DNA of 64,000 bases. Source: Medicago truncatula. Taxonomy: Eukaryota > Streptophyta > Magnoliopsida > Fabales > Fabaceae. Location of the stretch: contig NC_053045.1 in assembly GCF_003473485.1 (NCBI RefSeq), positions 46,294,494-46,358,493 of the forward strand, given 5' to 3'. The position numbers were made by a program, and so were the translations under genes. This document shows positions 1 to 12,800 of the stretch, one piece after another; position 1 is the stretch's first letter, and each line of letters opens with the position of its first letter. The notes under the pieces are model-generated. The model was not told where the DNA came from. It was given only the letters and a program-made list of their open reading frames with translations, and ran no database searches.

Positions 1-350
1 CACAACCTATCCTCAAACCATCCCACACCAAGGCCCCCCATCCTCCCTAATGCGGGCCATTTGCCGCCATCAATCCGATTCAGAAATCCCTCCCTCTCTA
101 AGTCGACCGCCCTCCACCCCATACCCAATGGCCAACACTCGAAACCACAAACCACCTCTATCTGTCACCAACCTCCAACACCGTCTACCAAATAGAGAAA
201 TGTTAAACTCCCTAATTTTCGTTACATTTTTTTACAATATGTGGAATTGTTTTGGTCCCCTCCATTTTTTATGGTATGTTAGTGATGAGTTGGATATAAA
301 TAAATTCATTTTTTTAAGAATAAATAAATTCATATAGTTAGTTAATATTC
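1..350. other. Left-edge sequence, no gene supported
   Basis: The first 200 bases are C-rich and compositionally unlike the AT-rich DNA that follows. A 95-codon open frame from 50 to 337 has no recognisable motif and ends in low-complexity sequence. It may be the edge of a repeat or a decayed exon lying mostly outside the window. I see no splice-consistent coding signal. Confidence 0.4.
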
Positions 351-1492
351 GAGTAAATAGTCAATTTTCCCCTTGAAATTGTAGGTTTCGTCAATTACCC
401 CCCTGAAATTAACAAAACTTCAATTACCCCCCTGAAATTGCATAACGTTAATCAATTTACCCCCTCCGTCAAATTTTTCTGTTAACTGTTTACGGTTATG
501 ATCAAATACCCCCCTGAAATTTTGCACTTATGTGCAAAATGGCCCCTAAACTTGAAAATTTATATTTTTTTTATCCTAGATTCAAAAGATATTAAAGGCA
601 AACAATTAACAATTATTAATCATATAAATCTTTATGGAATGTATGTTTATGTAGCTATTGGTCATATAAATCTTTATGGAAGGTATGTTACTCTCATGTG
701 TTTGAAATATATACATATATAGAAGAATTTTTCTTACGCAAGTTGGTAATTATGTTAGAGTATGCAGTCATAAGTACACAAGTCTTTGAAAATTGTGTGT
801 CCATATAGAAAATTCATAGGTTAATATCTGCAGAAGGAAGAAGAAACAAGGCTTAAGTTTGTGAATTTGCAATTTAATTAATGATATAATTTTTATAATG
901 CAGGAAATGCCACATCTATTAGCTGCAACATGTTAAATAGATTATGTCATATACCTTCTGGATGAAGCCGGTAGATCACATTGTACTACAAAGTTATGTG
1001 ATAGATATCAATTTTCTGCTGCTATGACATTCTTGTCTTGGTATAATTCATCAGCTTGATATCTTTTTAATATTTAGTTTATAGTTTTACCTTCTTTGTA
1101 AAAAAATTATCTTGCTCCTTGTTGATAAGTATGAAATATGAATGAAAAGACTGCACATGACAAAACCATGATTTCTTTCGCATATATTCATTCATTTCCT
1201 TGTGAATAGAATTTTTATGACAATAGGTACAATATACTACTTGAAGAACTAAATGTATGATTTTTGGTAAGAAAAAAAAAATCTAAATTTTTAAGTTTAG
1301 GGAGCATTTTTCACATAAGTGCAAAATTTCAGGGGGTATTTGATCATAACCGTAAACAGTTAACAAAAAAATTTGACGGAAGGGTAAATTGATTAATGTT
1401 GTGCAATTTCAGGGGGGTAATTGAAATTTTGTTAATTTCAGAAAGGTAATTGAGAAAACTTACAATTTCAAGGGGAAATTGACTATTTACTC
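351..1492. mobile_element. Mutator-like MITE with ~220-bp terminal inverted repeats
   Basis: The ends read GAGTAAATAGTCAATTT inward from both sides and stay inverted-repeat matched for about 220 bases (351-570 against 1275-1492), including the phrase about 'ATTACCCCCCTGAAATT'. A 10-bp direct repeat GTTAATATTC lies exactly outside both ends (341-350 and 1493-1502). Long TIRs with a 9-11 bp target duplication are the hallmark of the Mutator superfamily. The interior is AT-rich, has an internal repeat of CATATAAATCTTTATGGAA near 620 and 664, and encodes no transposase, so the copy is non-autonomous. Confidence 0.85.
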
Positions 1493-1502
1493 GTTAATAT
1501 TC

Positions 1503-1889
1503 ATGTTGTAATGAAGTTATTTAACTCTATTAATTAAAAATAAAAAAAATAAAAAAAATTCAGATTTGGGTCCTCTTCTAGTCTACACCTTAAACAAGCC
1601 ATATCCTTCAAAGCACCTCTTCCCTGTGCATTTGAAGCCACCTCAGAAAAACAACATTCCATCTTCATACACTACTTAGGAAATTTCTCAAACTCACATA
1701 CATCTTGAGTAAGTAATGAAATTGTGCAGAAAAAGGTGAACATAAGAAAAATGGAAGAAGAATATTAACTGGATCTGTAAACAATACATCACTCACGATC
1801 TATGCGCCGCCAATGATTTAGGATCTGTAAACATAATGAATGAGGTTTTTAATTGGAAAAAAAAGAGTTCGACGGTTAAACATGAAAAA
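1503..1889. other. Intergenic stretch, nothing recognised
   Basis: AT-rich sequence between the MULE and the tRNA gene. It contains a short direct repeat of AGGATCTGTAAACA (near 1769 and 1820). No coding frame or RNA structure is evident. Confidence 0.4.
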
Positions 1890-1961
1890 GGGGCATTCCG
1901 AGAATTGAACTCGGGACCTCTCGCACCCTAAGCGAGAATCATACCACTAGACCAAATGCCC
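1890..1961 (-). tRNA. tRNA-Pro (anticodon AGG)
   Basis: Read on the minus strand the 72 bases fold as a complete intronless tRNA. The acceptor stem GGGCATT pairs with AATGCCC, the A box (GGTCTAGTGGTATGA) and B box (GGTCCCGAGTTCAATTC region) are intact, and the anticodon stem CTCGC/GCGAG closes the loop TTAGGGT with AGG in the centre. The discriminator base is C, usual for eukaryotic tRNA-Pro. CCA is not encoded, as expected. A minus-strand run of T follows within about 30 bases and could serve Pol III termination. Confidence 0.95.
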
Positions 1962-2960
1962 ATTGATGACGAATGAGTTAATACAAAATATATAAACCCT
2001 AATCTAATTTTAATGTTTACTTATTTTTGTAACTCAAATGTTAAATTTTAAACGCAAAATTGTCAAACCTATCATTGGTACCAGCACCTTAAAAAAAATC
2101 TTTAGTCGTATTGTAGAAATCATTATGTTCTAGTTAAAAGATTATGTTAAAATATAATTTTGATCTATTGAATACTTTTCCGGTCTATAACTTATAAATT
2201 AGAGATTGCTAACTTAAATCAATTTAATTGGTCAAAAAAAAAACTTAAATCAATTTAAAAATATTAAGGTCTAACTTAATAAGTGTATGTCTTTTTATTT
2301 TGACAAAAAACTCCACTTACTCCCATTCAAATCAAGATAAGAAAAACACCAAGTGACGACCCTTGCAATGCAAGCACCATAACATGTGTTACTTATCCTT
2401 AAAAAAAAATGTGTTACTCATACACCACACTATGTGTACATCGTGCACGTTGCTACTTGTCATCACATGCAACATTCTATTTTATCAAATGTATGTTGAC
2501 CACGTGACAATGACTAGACCCCACAATTCACTCAAAACCTTGATCTTGTAACCTCAAATTTTTAAGTTAGAACACCTCACTTCACTCCACTCCACTCCAA
2601 ACCTTGACATTGTAACCTCAAAGGCCAAAGTTTAAAATCTACTTGAAACAATTGTAATATGACTATCAATGCCACTATTATTAATAAAATTCTCCCTTTC
2701 TCATTTTTTTTTTAAATACTCCAAGCCTTGAATAATGTACATCAATATGCAGCCACAACGAGTTCACTAATCACTACTACATTGTGTGTTTATTTGCGTA
2801 GATTCTCAATTACATGAAAATTTAAATCAACCATTGCTAGGTTCTCTATGGAGGGCAAATACAGTGCTCTTTCCTACATCAAATGAAAGATACTAAATAA
2901 ATTGAAATTGATTGTGATTTTATTAATCAACACAGCATGTAAGTAGCATGTAATTATTTT
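1962..2960. other. Intergenic stretch, no gene
   Basis: AT-rich, with A-runs and short direct repeats such as CACTTCACTCCACTCC around 2578-2600. An open frame at 2363-2551 has no family resemblance. Nothing functional is supported. Confidence 0.4.
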
Positions 2961-3311
2961 GGGTGTGTTTGTTTCAAGTTTACCAAATTTATTTCTAAGA
3001 CTAATATTTCTTAGAACATAAATATGAGAATTTTATTTCAAGGTATTTAGAAAAAAGATGTTTGCTTAATATTATAATATTTTTGGGAACCATAAAAATA
3101 GGAATTATAATAGGAAATTACTCATGAATTTATTTCCATCTCTATCAGAACTTTATTCCCACCCCTTTTCTTTGGGAATTTTTTTATATTTCCAGAAATA
3201 TTTTATACTAGGAATAAAATTTAGTAAACTTGTAACAAACATAAGCATGTATATTCCCATCGTTTTATTCTTAGGAATCTACGGATATAATAACTTGAAG
3301 CAAACGCACCC
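2961..3311. mobile_element. Short TIR element (hAT- or Harbinger-like MITE), copy 1
   Basis: The ends are inverted repeats of the type GGGTGTGTTTGTTTCAAG. The right end reads CTTGAAGCAAACGCACCC on the plus strand. A related copy is at 22228-22602 with the same internal order of phrases (accaaattt, ggaattataatagg, tttattcccaccc, aataaaatttagtaaact). The two copies define the unit. I could not settle a target-site duplication, so the superfamily is uncertain. It has no coding capacity. Confidence 0.6.
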
Positions 3312-4408
3312 TATGTCTACGATTTCCTTCGTTATATTTTTCATTCAGTAATGAGATAGAGAAGTCAGTGTTCTCTCTTCTCTGTCTCAATATCACATCT
3401 AACATTCAATTGGGAGGATTTTAAACATAAATTAAAAAAGTTATTTCAAAGTGAGCTTCTACCATTTGATTTCATCCAATAAAGAATAACACACATGATA
3501 TATTACAGACAAGAACAGTATAAGGCGTTGTTAATTTGTAATCTTTTTTTGGTAGTGAAAAAAAAAAATGGTATATAGAATTTGTAATTAACCCAACTGA
3601 AAGTGATTCAAGCATAAATTCCAACAACTTTTCTATATAATTATACATATAGAATTGGATGCAGCATGCAATTGCTATCACCTTATCCAATCTTATCGTT
3701 AAATATGCCCTAATTGGTATAATTTGTTGAAAAAAGAAAAGAAGCCTCATCAATTGGTATATGTCAATATTTATCCTTAGCATTTGTCAAAATAAAAAAA
3801 ATTATCAGCAAAGAGGACATATACTTTATACTTCCATTAAAAATTATACCCAAATATTTTACTAAAAAATTAGACTTGAAGATGTTTAGGTGAAATGAAA
3901 TGATGATACAGGACGTACAGTATTCTTTTATAGACAAGAGCCAGTTTGTTTAGGATTTTAAAAAACACATTTTTGATGTTTTAGTTGTGTGTAATCCTTT
4001 TTCAAAAATCATTTTGTTAGAAATTGATTTTAATGTTAAAAATGAAATTAACTATTTTGATTAGAAACAATTTTTAATAGAAGAGGAGAAGAATATGATT
4101 TTTCGTGTCTATGTTTTTTTCAATCATATATTAATGAAAAGCTATTCTTTTTGGCGCACCACGAAAAACAATTTTAACATGCATAATTGTTCAGCTTCAA
4201 TGTTTTTCCAACTATATAACTTACGCTTTTCTTTAAAATCTGTAGAGAATAATCTTCAAATTATTTATATTGATATTTTTTTAAGAATCTTAAACAAAAA
4301 GGCTATAAAATTAAATAAGTTTTTTTTTTTTTTCTTGAAAAAATTAAACGAGATAGCTTCACGTTAAAGGAAACAATTGAGATTCTCCATTAACTTAACT
4401 TTTTTCAT
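3312..4408. other. Intergenic stretch upstream of the small-protein gene
   Basis: AT-rich with many A and T homopolymers. Open frames at 3472-3783 (-) and 4095-4367 (+) are composed of low-complexity codons and show no motif. No RNA gene is seen. Confidence 0.35.
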
Positions 4409-4409
4409 C

Positions 4410-4416
4410 TATATAA
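4410..4416 (+). promoter_or_regulatory. TATA box of the 4500-4748 gene
   Basis: TATATAA lies about 90 bases upstream of the ATG. The C/A-rich leader between about 4440 and 4499 has no upstream ATG that opens a long frame. Spacing fits a plant Pol II promoter with a leader of about 55-60 bases. Confidence 0.55.
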
Positions 4417-4499
4417 TGAGGGGCTCAGTTAGCAACTAACATCGCAAAACCAATAAGCATATATACAACTATATATCGAGAGAGATAATATCATATAAT

Positions 4500-4748
4500 A
4501 TGGCTGGTTTATTAAGGAATATCTTTGGTTTGAACGACGGTGGAAACAATGGAACGATTGATGCCTTTAACAACAAGGGTGGCAAACAAGATTTCACTGA
4601 GGCTGAATTCAAAACTGGTGCAAAAGTTACCAAGGGTTACACTACTCATCGTAACAATGGAACCAAAAATGCTTTCAACAACTCAAATGGAGGAACTCAG
4701 AAATTTGGAAAGGCCAAGTTCGACACTGGGGCACATATTGGAAATTAA
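4500..4748 (+). CDS. Small two-repeat protein of unknown function (82 aa)
   Basis: I do not recognise the family. The 82-residue product is built of two copies of one motif, NNGT-x2-AFNN-x(1,2)-GG-x-Q-x-F-x2-A-x-F-x-TGA, at residues 16-41 and 52-78, after a short hydrophobic head (MAGLLRNIFGLN). The conserved Gly, Asn and Phe positions in both repeats argue that the frame is under selection. It has no signal peptide of usual length, no membrane segment and no cysteine. A TATA box lies upstream and an AATAAA at 4825-4830 downstream, so it looks like a complete intronless gene. The overlapping +1 frame (4540-4893) is a shadow. A short structural or stress-type protein is possible, but that is a guess. 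Confidence 0.7.
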   Translation: MAGLLRNIFGLNDGGNNGTIDAFNNKGGKQDFTEAEFKTGAKVTKGYTTHRNNGTKNAFNNSNGGTQKFGKAKFDTGAHIGN

Positions 4749-4824
4749 ACCCTTAGGAGCTTCTCAAACATATATACAACAGTCAACATACATAAATATA
4801 TGTATGTGTATGGCTAGTAACTAT

Positions 4825-4830
4825 AAAATA
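4825..4830 (+). terminator. Polyadenylation signal AATAAA
   Basis: Canonical hexamer 77 bases after the stop of the small two-repeat gene, followed by T-rich sequence. Likely its near-upstream element. Confidence 0.5.
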
Positions 4831-5825
4831 AAGTGTTTTAATTTCTGTGTGTATACGGTGTACTATATGCTTGATGTATTAAATATGAAATAATAATGAA
4901 ACTGGTAATGTTTGGTGTATCATGTCTTATCTTGAAATTTAGTCCCTCCTTTTGGAGGTGCGTATATTATCAATTATCAATATTGTTTTTGAGAAAAATA
5001 ATTTTATGAATAGAAAGAGAAAAAAAAAAGTAGAAAAACATTGGAGACAAAGATCAAAACTTAAAATCAAACATTTTTTTAACAACAAGATAATTTTAAT
5101 TATAAAAGATGGAAACAAGTACAAAAGTGGTATTAAACTCATATAAAGAAAGAAATACAAGAAGTAGTTCTCCATTCTAAGGAGACATGACCTAAACTCA
5201 ACACAAGGAGGGTTCGTCTTAGGTGGTGGATTTTAAGATATATTTTTAGGACAAAAATATATATTAATTTCAAAATTATTTTATACAACCAATGTCTTAT
5301 CATTAGAAATGCATTTATTCCTTAATTTAAAAATACATATTTTTATACCGTCGGTGCATTCCTAATAAAAAAACCAAAATTAACTAAATGATTGAGTTTA
5401 AATGGTTAATGAACTTTTACTAGGATCAATAGTTCAAGAAAATCGAGTTCGATTCCTAATAAAAATAATTCTTGACAAGGCTCTACTGACGTCTTAACTA
5501 AACTCTGAATTACTACTAGGTCTCTTCTCCTAACAATGGAAGGGTTAAAAAAAAAAACATAAATATACATTCATCTTTTATTTTGCTTGATAAAAGAGAA
5601 TTATAGAACTAAAAGTGCTTTTATCCCCCTCAAAAAAAAAAAAAAAAACTTCTTATATTCCTTAATTTAAAAATAATGTAAAAATTAATTGAGAAATTCG
5701 TTGGTGTAGCAAAAAATAGGTCTATTTTTTTGTTTTTTTGAGGGACAAAAAATAGTTCTATGTTAACCCATCATTCACACATTTCAGACAGGTGTGGTTG
5801 CAGGGTTGATAGTTGAGACGCACCA
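4831..5825. other. Intergenic stretch before HMGB14-type gene
   Basis: AT-rich. Open frames on both strands between 4939 and 5175 are lysine- or phenylalanine-rich low complexity. A faint tRNA-derived trace with the B-box-like phrase GAGTTCGATTCCTAATA is at about 5440-5465; it is too decayed to delimit. No TATA box stands out before 5826. Confidence 0.35.
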
Positions 5826-8702
5826 ATGGCGAAAAAAGCTAAAGCTTCTAACTCTCTCAAGAACGCTTCTTCTTCTTCGGCCTCCACCTCCGGGTACCCT
5901 TTCACTTTCTCTACTCTCCTTTTCGTTCACAATTTATGACATGTGTATAAATTGTTTTCTGCTTATTTTCACAAGCAGAAAACAAATTGATTTTATTTTA
6001 TTTTCATAAGCTCTTCAGGATAAATTGATTTTTAGACCTATAGGGATATTAATAGAGTGATATGATTGTAAAAATTAGAAGATTCAGCGACTTCATTATA
6101 GTAAAAAATTATTGGAAGACCTAAATTGCGCACTGGTCATAATAGAAGGAACCAACAAAGCAGTTAAGCGTTGAGGAAAGAAGTGTAATTAAAATATTTA
6201 AAAGTTGTGTTGGATTATGTTATTGATTTTTATGTGTTGCCTTTAGTCTTGTACCCAAAATTGAATAAAATCATGGCGGCATTATGACTTTCAACTGTGT
6301 CTATGATTTATTACATTTAAGTATATGCCAAAATAGTTTCCTTAACTAAACACAATGCTGCATTGAGTTTTTCAGGAAACTAGTGTTAGCAATTAAATCG
6401 AATGAGGGAATGAAGAGATCGTTGCGGCAGACTAAGTCAAGAGACATAACCAAAGCCGTGCAAAAAAAGAACAAGCAAAAGATTGATGCTAAAAAGCCGA
6501 AGAAACCCCCCACTGCTTTCTTCTACTTCTTGTAAAACTTCTTTTATTCCTCCTTGTTCTTTATTTATGATGTTTAATTCTTATTTTTAATGTGTTAGTA
6601 TAAACTACTCTTTGCATTTTCCATTTGTTCTAAATTTTTATGGAATATATTATTAATTTAATAAGAGTTTAGCTGCATTAAGGTTTATTTGTCTGTATAT
6701 ATGAAAAAGTAGCACCACAATTACTGGTTCATTACTAGAATGAACAAGTATAGTTAATGTTCTTACTGATCTGTGTGTTTCCTTTGGAGTTATACTACCG
6801 CTTAAGTTGAAGGGGTTCTGTTGTATTTTACGGATTTTGACTTGGAGGAATGGTGCAGAGAAGGTAATCATTTGTTGATTAAAAATTAGCATTATCCCCT
6901 CAAGTTCAAGAGTTGAGACAACCACTCATCTTCACACATGTTTATCATTAGTCATTTTAAAACAATTTTCTTCTGATAGTTTCCTTTCCTTGTTTCTACT
7001 TTGTCTTAATGTCCTCTGTTCATTCATACTACTATTTACAGTATATTTGGCATTGTGGTAATTAATCTAGCACAGTGACTGTGTGTAACAAACAATTGCT
7101 TCTTTTTTATATGGAAAATATTACAATGCTTCAAAATTACTGTGTTTACTGGACATTCTTTTTCATTCTGAAGGGAGGATTTTCGGAAAGAGTTTAAAGA
7201 TCAGAATCCAGATGTTAAGTCAATGCGTGATGTATGTATAGAATCCGTCATATTAATATTTCGTCTAATTTATTTTATACTTTTAATTTCCCATGAAGCA
7301 ACATTGCTTTACAATTGATCGTTTAGAATTTTCAAAATTATACAAACAACACAGATGTCTAACATCCATTTTAAAAATTGCTAGTTATTTTATGTTTTTG
7401 AGACTGAAAATATCATCATCATCATCATCATTGTTTATCATCATCATGCAAAGTAATATTTTTCTGTTTTGTTTTCCTCCTTTCCGTGTTCATACAGATT
7501 GGCAAGGCATGTGGAGAGAAGTGGAAAACAATGACTTTTGAGGTTAGTTTCTTTGTTCTTCTCCCTTGCATATTTAACCTGAATTGTGTTATTATGGTTG
7601 TGATGTTTGACTGCTGAAAACTGAGTGAATAATAAATTAAGTTTCAAAAATTGGCTCAGAGAATTTTGTCAGTTGTGATGTTTGAGTTTGACGGCTAAAA
7701 ACTGAGTGAATCATAAATTATGTTTCAAAAATTGACTCAGGGAATTTTGTCAAAACTGTTTAGGTTTTTAACGTGGCTGAATGTTTGAACTTGATTGCCA
7801 TGTCTCGATCATGACTTGTTCAAATATCAATGAATTAAATTTTGAACAAAACTCTTGATGAACAATTGGAAAGTTGGAATTCATTTCGACAAGCAGAACT
7901 GAAGATCACTTTGGAATTTCTAGGTTATGTACAATTTTACAATTCAGCTACTGTAATGCAAAAGTTGCAGAACTATCTCCTCTGGTTGGAATTCCAGGCT
8001 GGCATGATCATCTGTTTTTTGACTCATTTAGGGACAGTGTTTTTTTCTTCGTTTTTTATGTTTTATTGTTGATGTTGATAGCATTAACAAGAGTACCTTT
8101 GTAGGTTTGTCGTACTTGCATTAACTGCACAAAATGTTGATTCAGTCATTTCATCAAACCTTATAGCACCCAGTTTACGTGTCTTTATAAAAAATTAAAG
8201 AAAAGGTTTTCAAAACAGTTTTCTAAAATACCATCCATTGTGGAAACTTACCTGGGACTAAGGCACGTGAAGCCCTGCTGCTATCGAGAAGAAGCTTCTG
8301 CTTGTGCTAACCGTGCTACTATTTATTCCAAATCAATGTAGAACTAGTTTTTCAAGTTCGTTTCCTGTTTAAATTCCTGACAATGGAGTGTCAAGTATCC
8401 ATATATTATGTTGAATTTGATCTGTGCAAAAAGGAAACACCACTTTGGTTGAGCTCTATTTAACAAAAAATGTATCTGACAGGAGAAAGTTCAATACTAT
8501 GATATAGCAACAGAGAAACGTGCAGAATTTGATAGAGCAACGACAGAGTATAACAAGAAAATGGTAACCTATCTGTCATATTCGTGGCTAGTGAACTGAC
8601 TCTTATTTGGCATGTTACTAAATATACAATTTGTTTTCTGATGCTTTGCAGGAAAGCGGCGAATATGAAGAAACCGATGAGGAGTCAGAGTATGACGAGT
8701 AA
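5826..8702 (+). CDS. HMGB14: HMG-box protein, HMGB14 type (152 aa, six exons)
   Basis: Exons: 5826-5893, 6376-6531, 7174-7231, 7498-7542, 8483-8563, 8652-8702. All introns are GT-AG and the joined frame is open for 152 residues. The N-terminus is basic and Lys/Ser-rich. A single HMG box spans about residues 66-136, starting KKPKKPPTAFFYFL (62-75) and continuing with the diagnostic GKACGEKWKTMTFEEK and a Tyr-rich helix 3. The protein ends in a short acidic tail rich in Glu and Asp. Single-box plant HMGB proteins bind and bend DNA in chromatin without sequence specificity. The family member with this gene structure and short tail is HMGB14 of Arabidopsis; that name is from memory. Intron 4 carries a 75-bp tandem duplication. 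The open frames at 7293, 7842 and 7874 are intron or frame shadows. Confidence 0.88.
7597..7752. repeat. 75-bp tandem duplication in intron 4 of the HMG-box gene
   Basis: Two adjacent copies begin GTTGTGATGTTTGA at 7597 and 7672 and both end GAATTTTGTCA. They share phrases such as AAACTGAGTGAAT and are only slightly diverged. The repeat is wholly intronic. Confidence 0.8.
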
Positions 8703-9831
8703 AACCATCGGTTTATTCATTTTCTTATTTACAAGGCTTCACCTATGTTAATTGAAACTACTCGAGGACCTTAAGTTGTATATTCAATTGTAGTCAGCTC
8801 TGGTTGTCCTTGTGAATAGTTATCATTTTTCTATGTTAGTTTTTTTTAGTGAAGTACCTAGTTAGTTAGATGCTTAAAAAGGCAGTTTTGGGCATATATA
8901 TTAAGTAAACTGAATAGAAGGTATTCCTTTTACCAAACTTGGAATCAGGGTCTTCAACAAAAAGTAAAAATCTTTCACTCTCATCAATACATGTATGTGC
9001 AAAAATAGTTCATTGCTTTATAATGAAGTTATTAAGCTACATAAAAGATTTTTTTGAAACTGCGAAGACAAATAATGAACAGCACAGTAAGTTGGGGGAG
9101 TAGAAACATTATTTACCCTAAAATTTACATAGAAGATATTCTCACTAAATAAAAAGTGTGTTTTACTATGTTTTCAAAGTATGCCGGAAAAGAGTGAATT
9201 TCACATGAATTTTATGATACTGTAATTAAAAGTATACTGAAAATGTGTTACTAGTATTCCTCTTGTCATTATCGTTTAACAGACATACTTAGTTAATTAC
9301 TGCTTATTAGTTCCACTGCGGCCTAAGTTTTCAACATGAATGTCAGATGTTCTCATTGGGAAAAAAAAGTAACAGGTTACATGAATCTATGAGGACTTTT
9401 CAAAGCAGCAAACAAGGCACCTTTTGATGGCATCTTTGAATCTATGAGGACTTTTGATGATGTCTGATTTTAAAATCATTTGGTGAACGCTTAGTGTTTT
9501 TTTTTGGGTAGAACGTAAATGTTTAGTGTAACAAAGCTTCATACATGCACTACTTTGTCAAAAGAATAACATGCACAATATCACTCAACTGACCAGCTCC
9601 ATTCATTAAGAAGCAAAACCCCCAAATAGCTCATTAATCATTTCACTTTGACAGTGTAATTTCAACACCCATACAAGAACACAAACTACAAGTAAAACAG
9701 AAGTCTAAAATAGAAAAGGAGGAAAAAAGATGGATCCTAGCAGTTCTTATTTTTAAGGAAGGATCCAGATTTTCTTCAAACGTTTTATTCACTACCTAAA
9801 CCACCTTAAGCTATTTCTTCCATATATTGAA
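8703..9831. other. Convergent intergenic region
   Basis: Space between the 3' ends of the HMG-box gene (+) and the Ycf23 gene (-). It must hold both 3' UTRs. A small direct repeat GAATCTATGAGGACTTTT occurs at about 9383 and 9440. No gene is seen. Confidence 0.45.
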
Positions 9832-12800
9832 CTACTGGAAATGAGTTTTGACTTCATGTGTAGTGTGTATCGGAAGGGATGTCTTCAATGAATCAGCAAT
9901 GCTTCTAACTTCAGCAATCATAGCGACCACGTCATTTAGTTTGTTAACTGCGGAGCCCACACCCTGTGATTTAGAAATACACCGAACCGAAGTCAATGAT
10001 CAATAACTCGCCGCCAGAAAGGTATAGTAAGTTTATCATTATGATTTCTAATTTACAGTAAAAAAATCGTTGGGAAGAAATCCTTACCACACCAGAAGCT
10101 CCGGCAGTGATAGCCATAGGTGCTGTGACAGCACTTAGCCCGGATGAACACATGACAGGTATCTTAACAGCTCGTGATATAGAATATGCAGCTGCTAAAG
10201 TTGGTGTTGCCTACAATAATCACTGATTAGAATTTTGATAATTTAAGGAAGGGTTTGTCAAATGCAATCATTATCTAGCAATTAAAAGGATTCTCTCATG
10301 ATGTCAAATTGTGTCTATCTTAACCCAACAGAATCACGTGTCTATCATGTTAAATATTTTTAAAACACTTAACATGATTTACTATATAATGATAATGCTG
10401 GTTGGATGTTTTAAACTATGTAGCATTGAGTTTTAGATTGAAGGCGTGTCAGGTGTATGACATGTGACACTGACACGACATCGACACATGAGTTTACATT
10501 TCAATCATTTCTATTTTCTCAAACTATTTTCAGCATCTACGTGCAAGTATCACATCTGGTGTCGCTGTCTATGTCACTATGTTAGTACTTCGTAGGTTTT
10601 AAACCATTTTGAAAATTACCACAATCATTGTTGTGATGCATTTTGCATTTGCAGTAATGAAAATGTAGGCAAATAGGAAAAGACACAGGCAAATCAAAGA
10701 CATCTTCATGTTTACCTTCTCAATCAAACCAAGAACACCAGACTTTGTAGGATTGGAACATTTTCCTCCCTCAGTTTGAATAATATCCACACCTTCTAGT
10801 TCAAGTGATTCTGCAAGCTTGACCTGTCAAAGTTTAAGATTTTTTGTTTATTTATAGTACTATTTAAATACCAATAGTATCAGAATGATTTTGCACTTTG
10901 GAAGTATAAATGCTGTATGTAACCTGATCGGGAAGGCTTAGTGTGTGAGGAACAGTGACAGACAAAACCACAGATGGAAGTATCCTCCTTGTCTCTTTTG
11001 TTAGACTCAGAATCTGCACAGAAGGATAAATAGATCATGAAAATACAAGAAAACTAAGTGTGAGTTTCTGTTGATGACTGTGTTATTTAAAATCAGTAAC
11101 AATATGCTAACATTCAATACAAATATAAATTAAGAGTTAATTTATATACACCTTTAATTTATGTACACCTTTAGTCAATCAATCATAATTGTTTAATCAT
11201 TAAAAAAGCTTGACTTTCATTATACCTAGCTTAAATAAAAGTCATGCAAATGATGGTTGGTTGATAATGTAAAACATTTTACACTGACAGTACATCAAAA
11301 TTATTCTCTACATATCATTGTCCTTTTGTTCCGTGAATTTTAGTGACTACCATACACATTCATGATTGAATACTGAAAATCACTCTTTACCTGCTCTGGA
11401 GTAAAAATCACTCCCTTCTCATAAAATGAATCATAATTTCCAATCTCAACCTGCCAATGCCATATAATATTAAGAACAAATCTTGTAAGGATGAATTTTA
11501 AATGTTTATGGTTATCCCATCTTTTGACTAGAATATGAACTTGGAACTGATACTAGAAATGGAATTAGACAAAAGGTCAAACCATTAGTGCTCCTGCTTC
11601 AACTGCAGCTGGAAATGTTGCAGGATCTACAGAAGAAACACAAACCTGCAACAGCGATGAATCATAAATTGTTGCCTCTTTTAAGAGTATTGTAAATGTA
11701 CATTGAAATTAGAATCAATATGCATGTTCAATACCAACTTTATAAATGATTAAGATATCCTCTGATTATAGTAAATTTTGTAGATGCAAAGGCATTTTTC
11801 ATTTCCTCTCTGCTTAAGTCTGGAAACCATATAAACGAGAGTGTTAAAGACATTCATTAGAAAAGCATGAATATACCGGACAAGAAGTTAGGCTGATAGC
11901 TAGCTTCACCAACTCCGGGTCACATGCTATATCGACGTGAGTTGCTCCTCCCTGCAAGCACGACATTGACAAGAAAAGACTCATTTACAGTTCACAGTTG
12001 TATGTTAGTTTGTAATGTGAAATACTTTTAAGAAAAATAAAAGAAACCATCAGAGAACATCAGTTAAAATTTGGTCAAAGACTTATTAAAATATCATGAA
12101 GATTCAGGAGGAGTCCCAAACAGAAGATGATTCCAAATGTCAATTCATATCATATCAGTTATCACCTATCAGCTATGCCTCTTAGGAAGAGAAAAGGAGA
12201 CTTTAGGATATTCCTGATTGAAATTTGCTTCTAGATATTTTCTACATTTTTCCAAATTTAAAGCACTTCAAGATTTTTGAATTGAGTCATTGACAACTCT
12301 AAATAATTCTAGATTTAACTAATTTCAAATCATATATATCACTCAGTTCTTTTAAGCTATCTGCTTTCAGATACAAAAAAATAAATAAATTACATAGATA
12401 CTAAATCTTATTTTTTAGTTGTCAAATACTAGAGCACTAATCATCGGAGCTGAGAATAAACAAAAGTAATGTAGAATGAGTGAAGTGAAGAACCTTTTCT
12501 GCGGCAGTGACAACTGAGGCAACATTGTCTTTATCAAAATTCTGCAAGCCTGTGATAATCTTCAAAAGAAGCCAAATATTTATCAACATGCACATTACAA
12601 CATTTATGGCAAAAGAAAATAAATGAAAAATGAGATAGAAATGGGTTTTGCATGGTTTACTTAACACCTTGAGAGCTGTTCTTTCGCGAAAATCCTTTAG
12701 GACAGATTCTTTGGTTGATGAAAGTAATGCTCTAGTAGTAAAACTGGTTTTTCTTTTCAATGTTAGTAGACATGGCTTTGAGGCTGCACCTAATAAAGGG

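Noticed and set aside
5380..5480. Possible further SINE
   Set aside because: Only a weak B-box-like phrase is left and no target duplication could be found.
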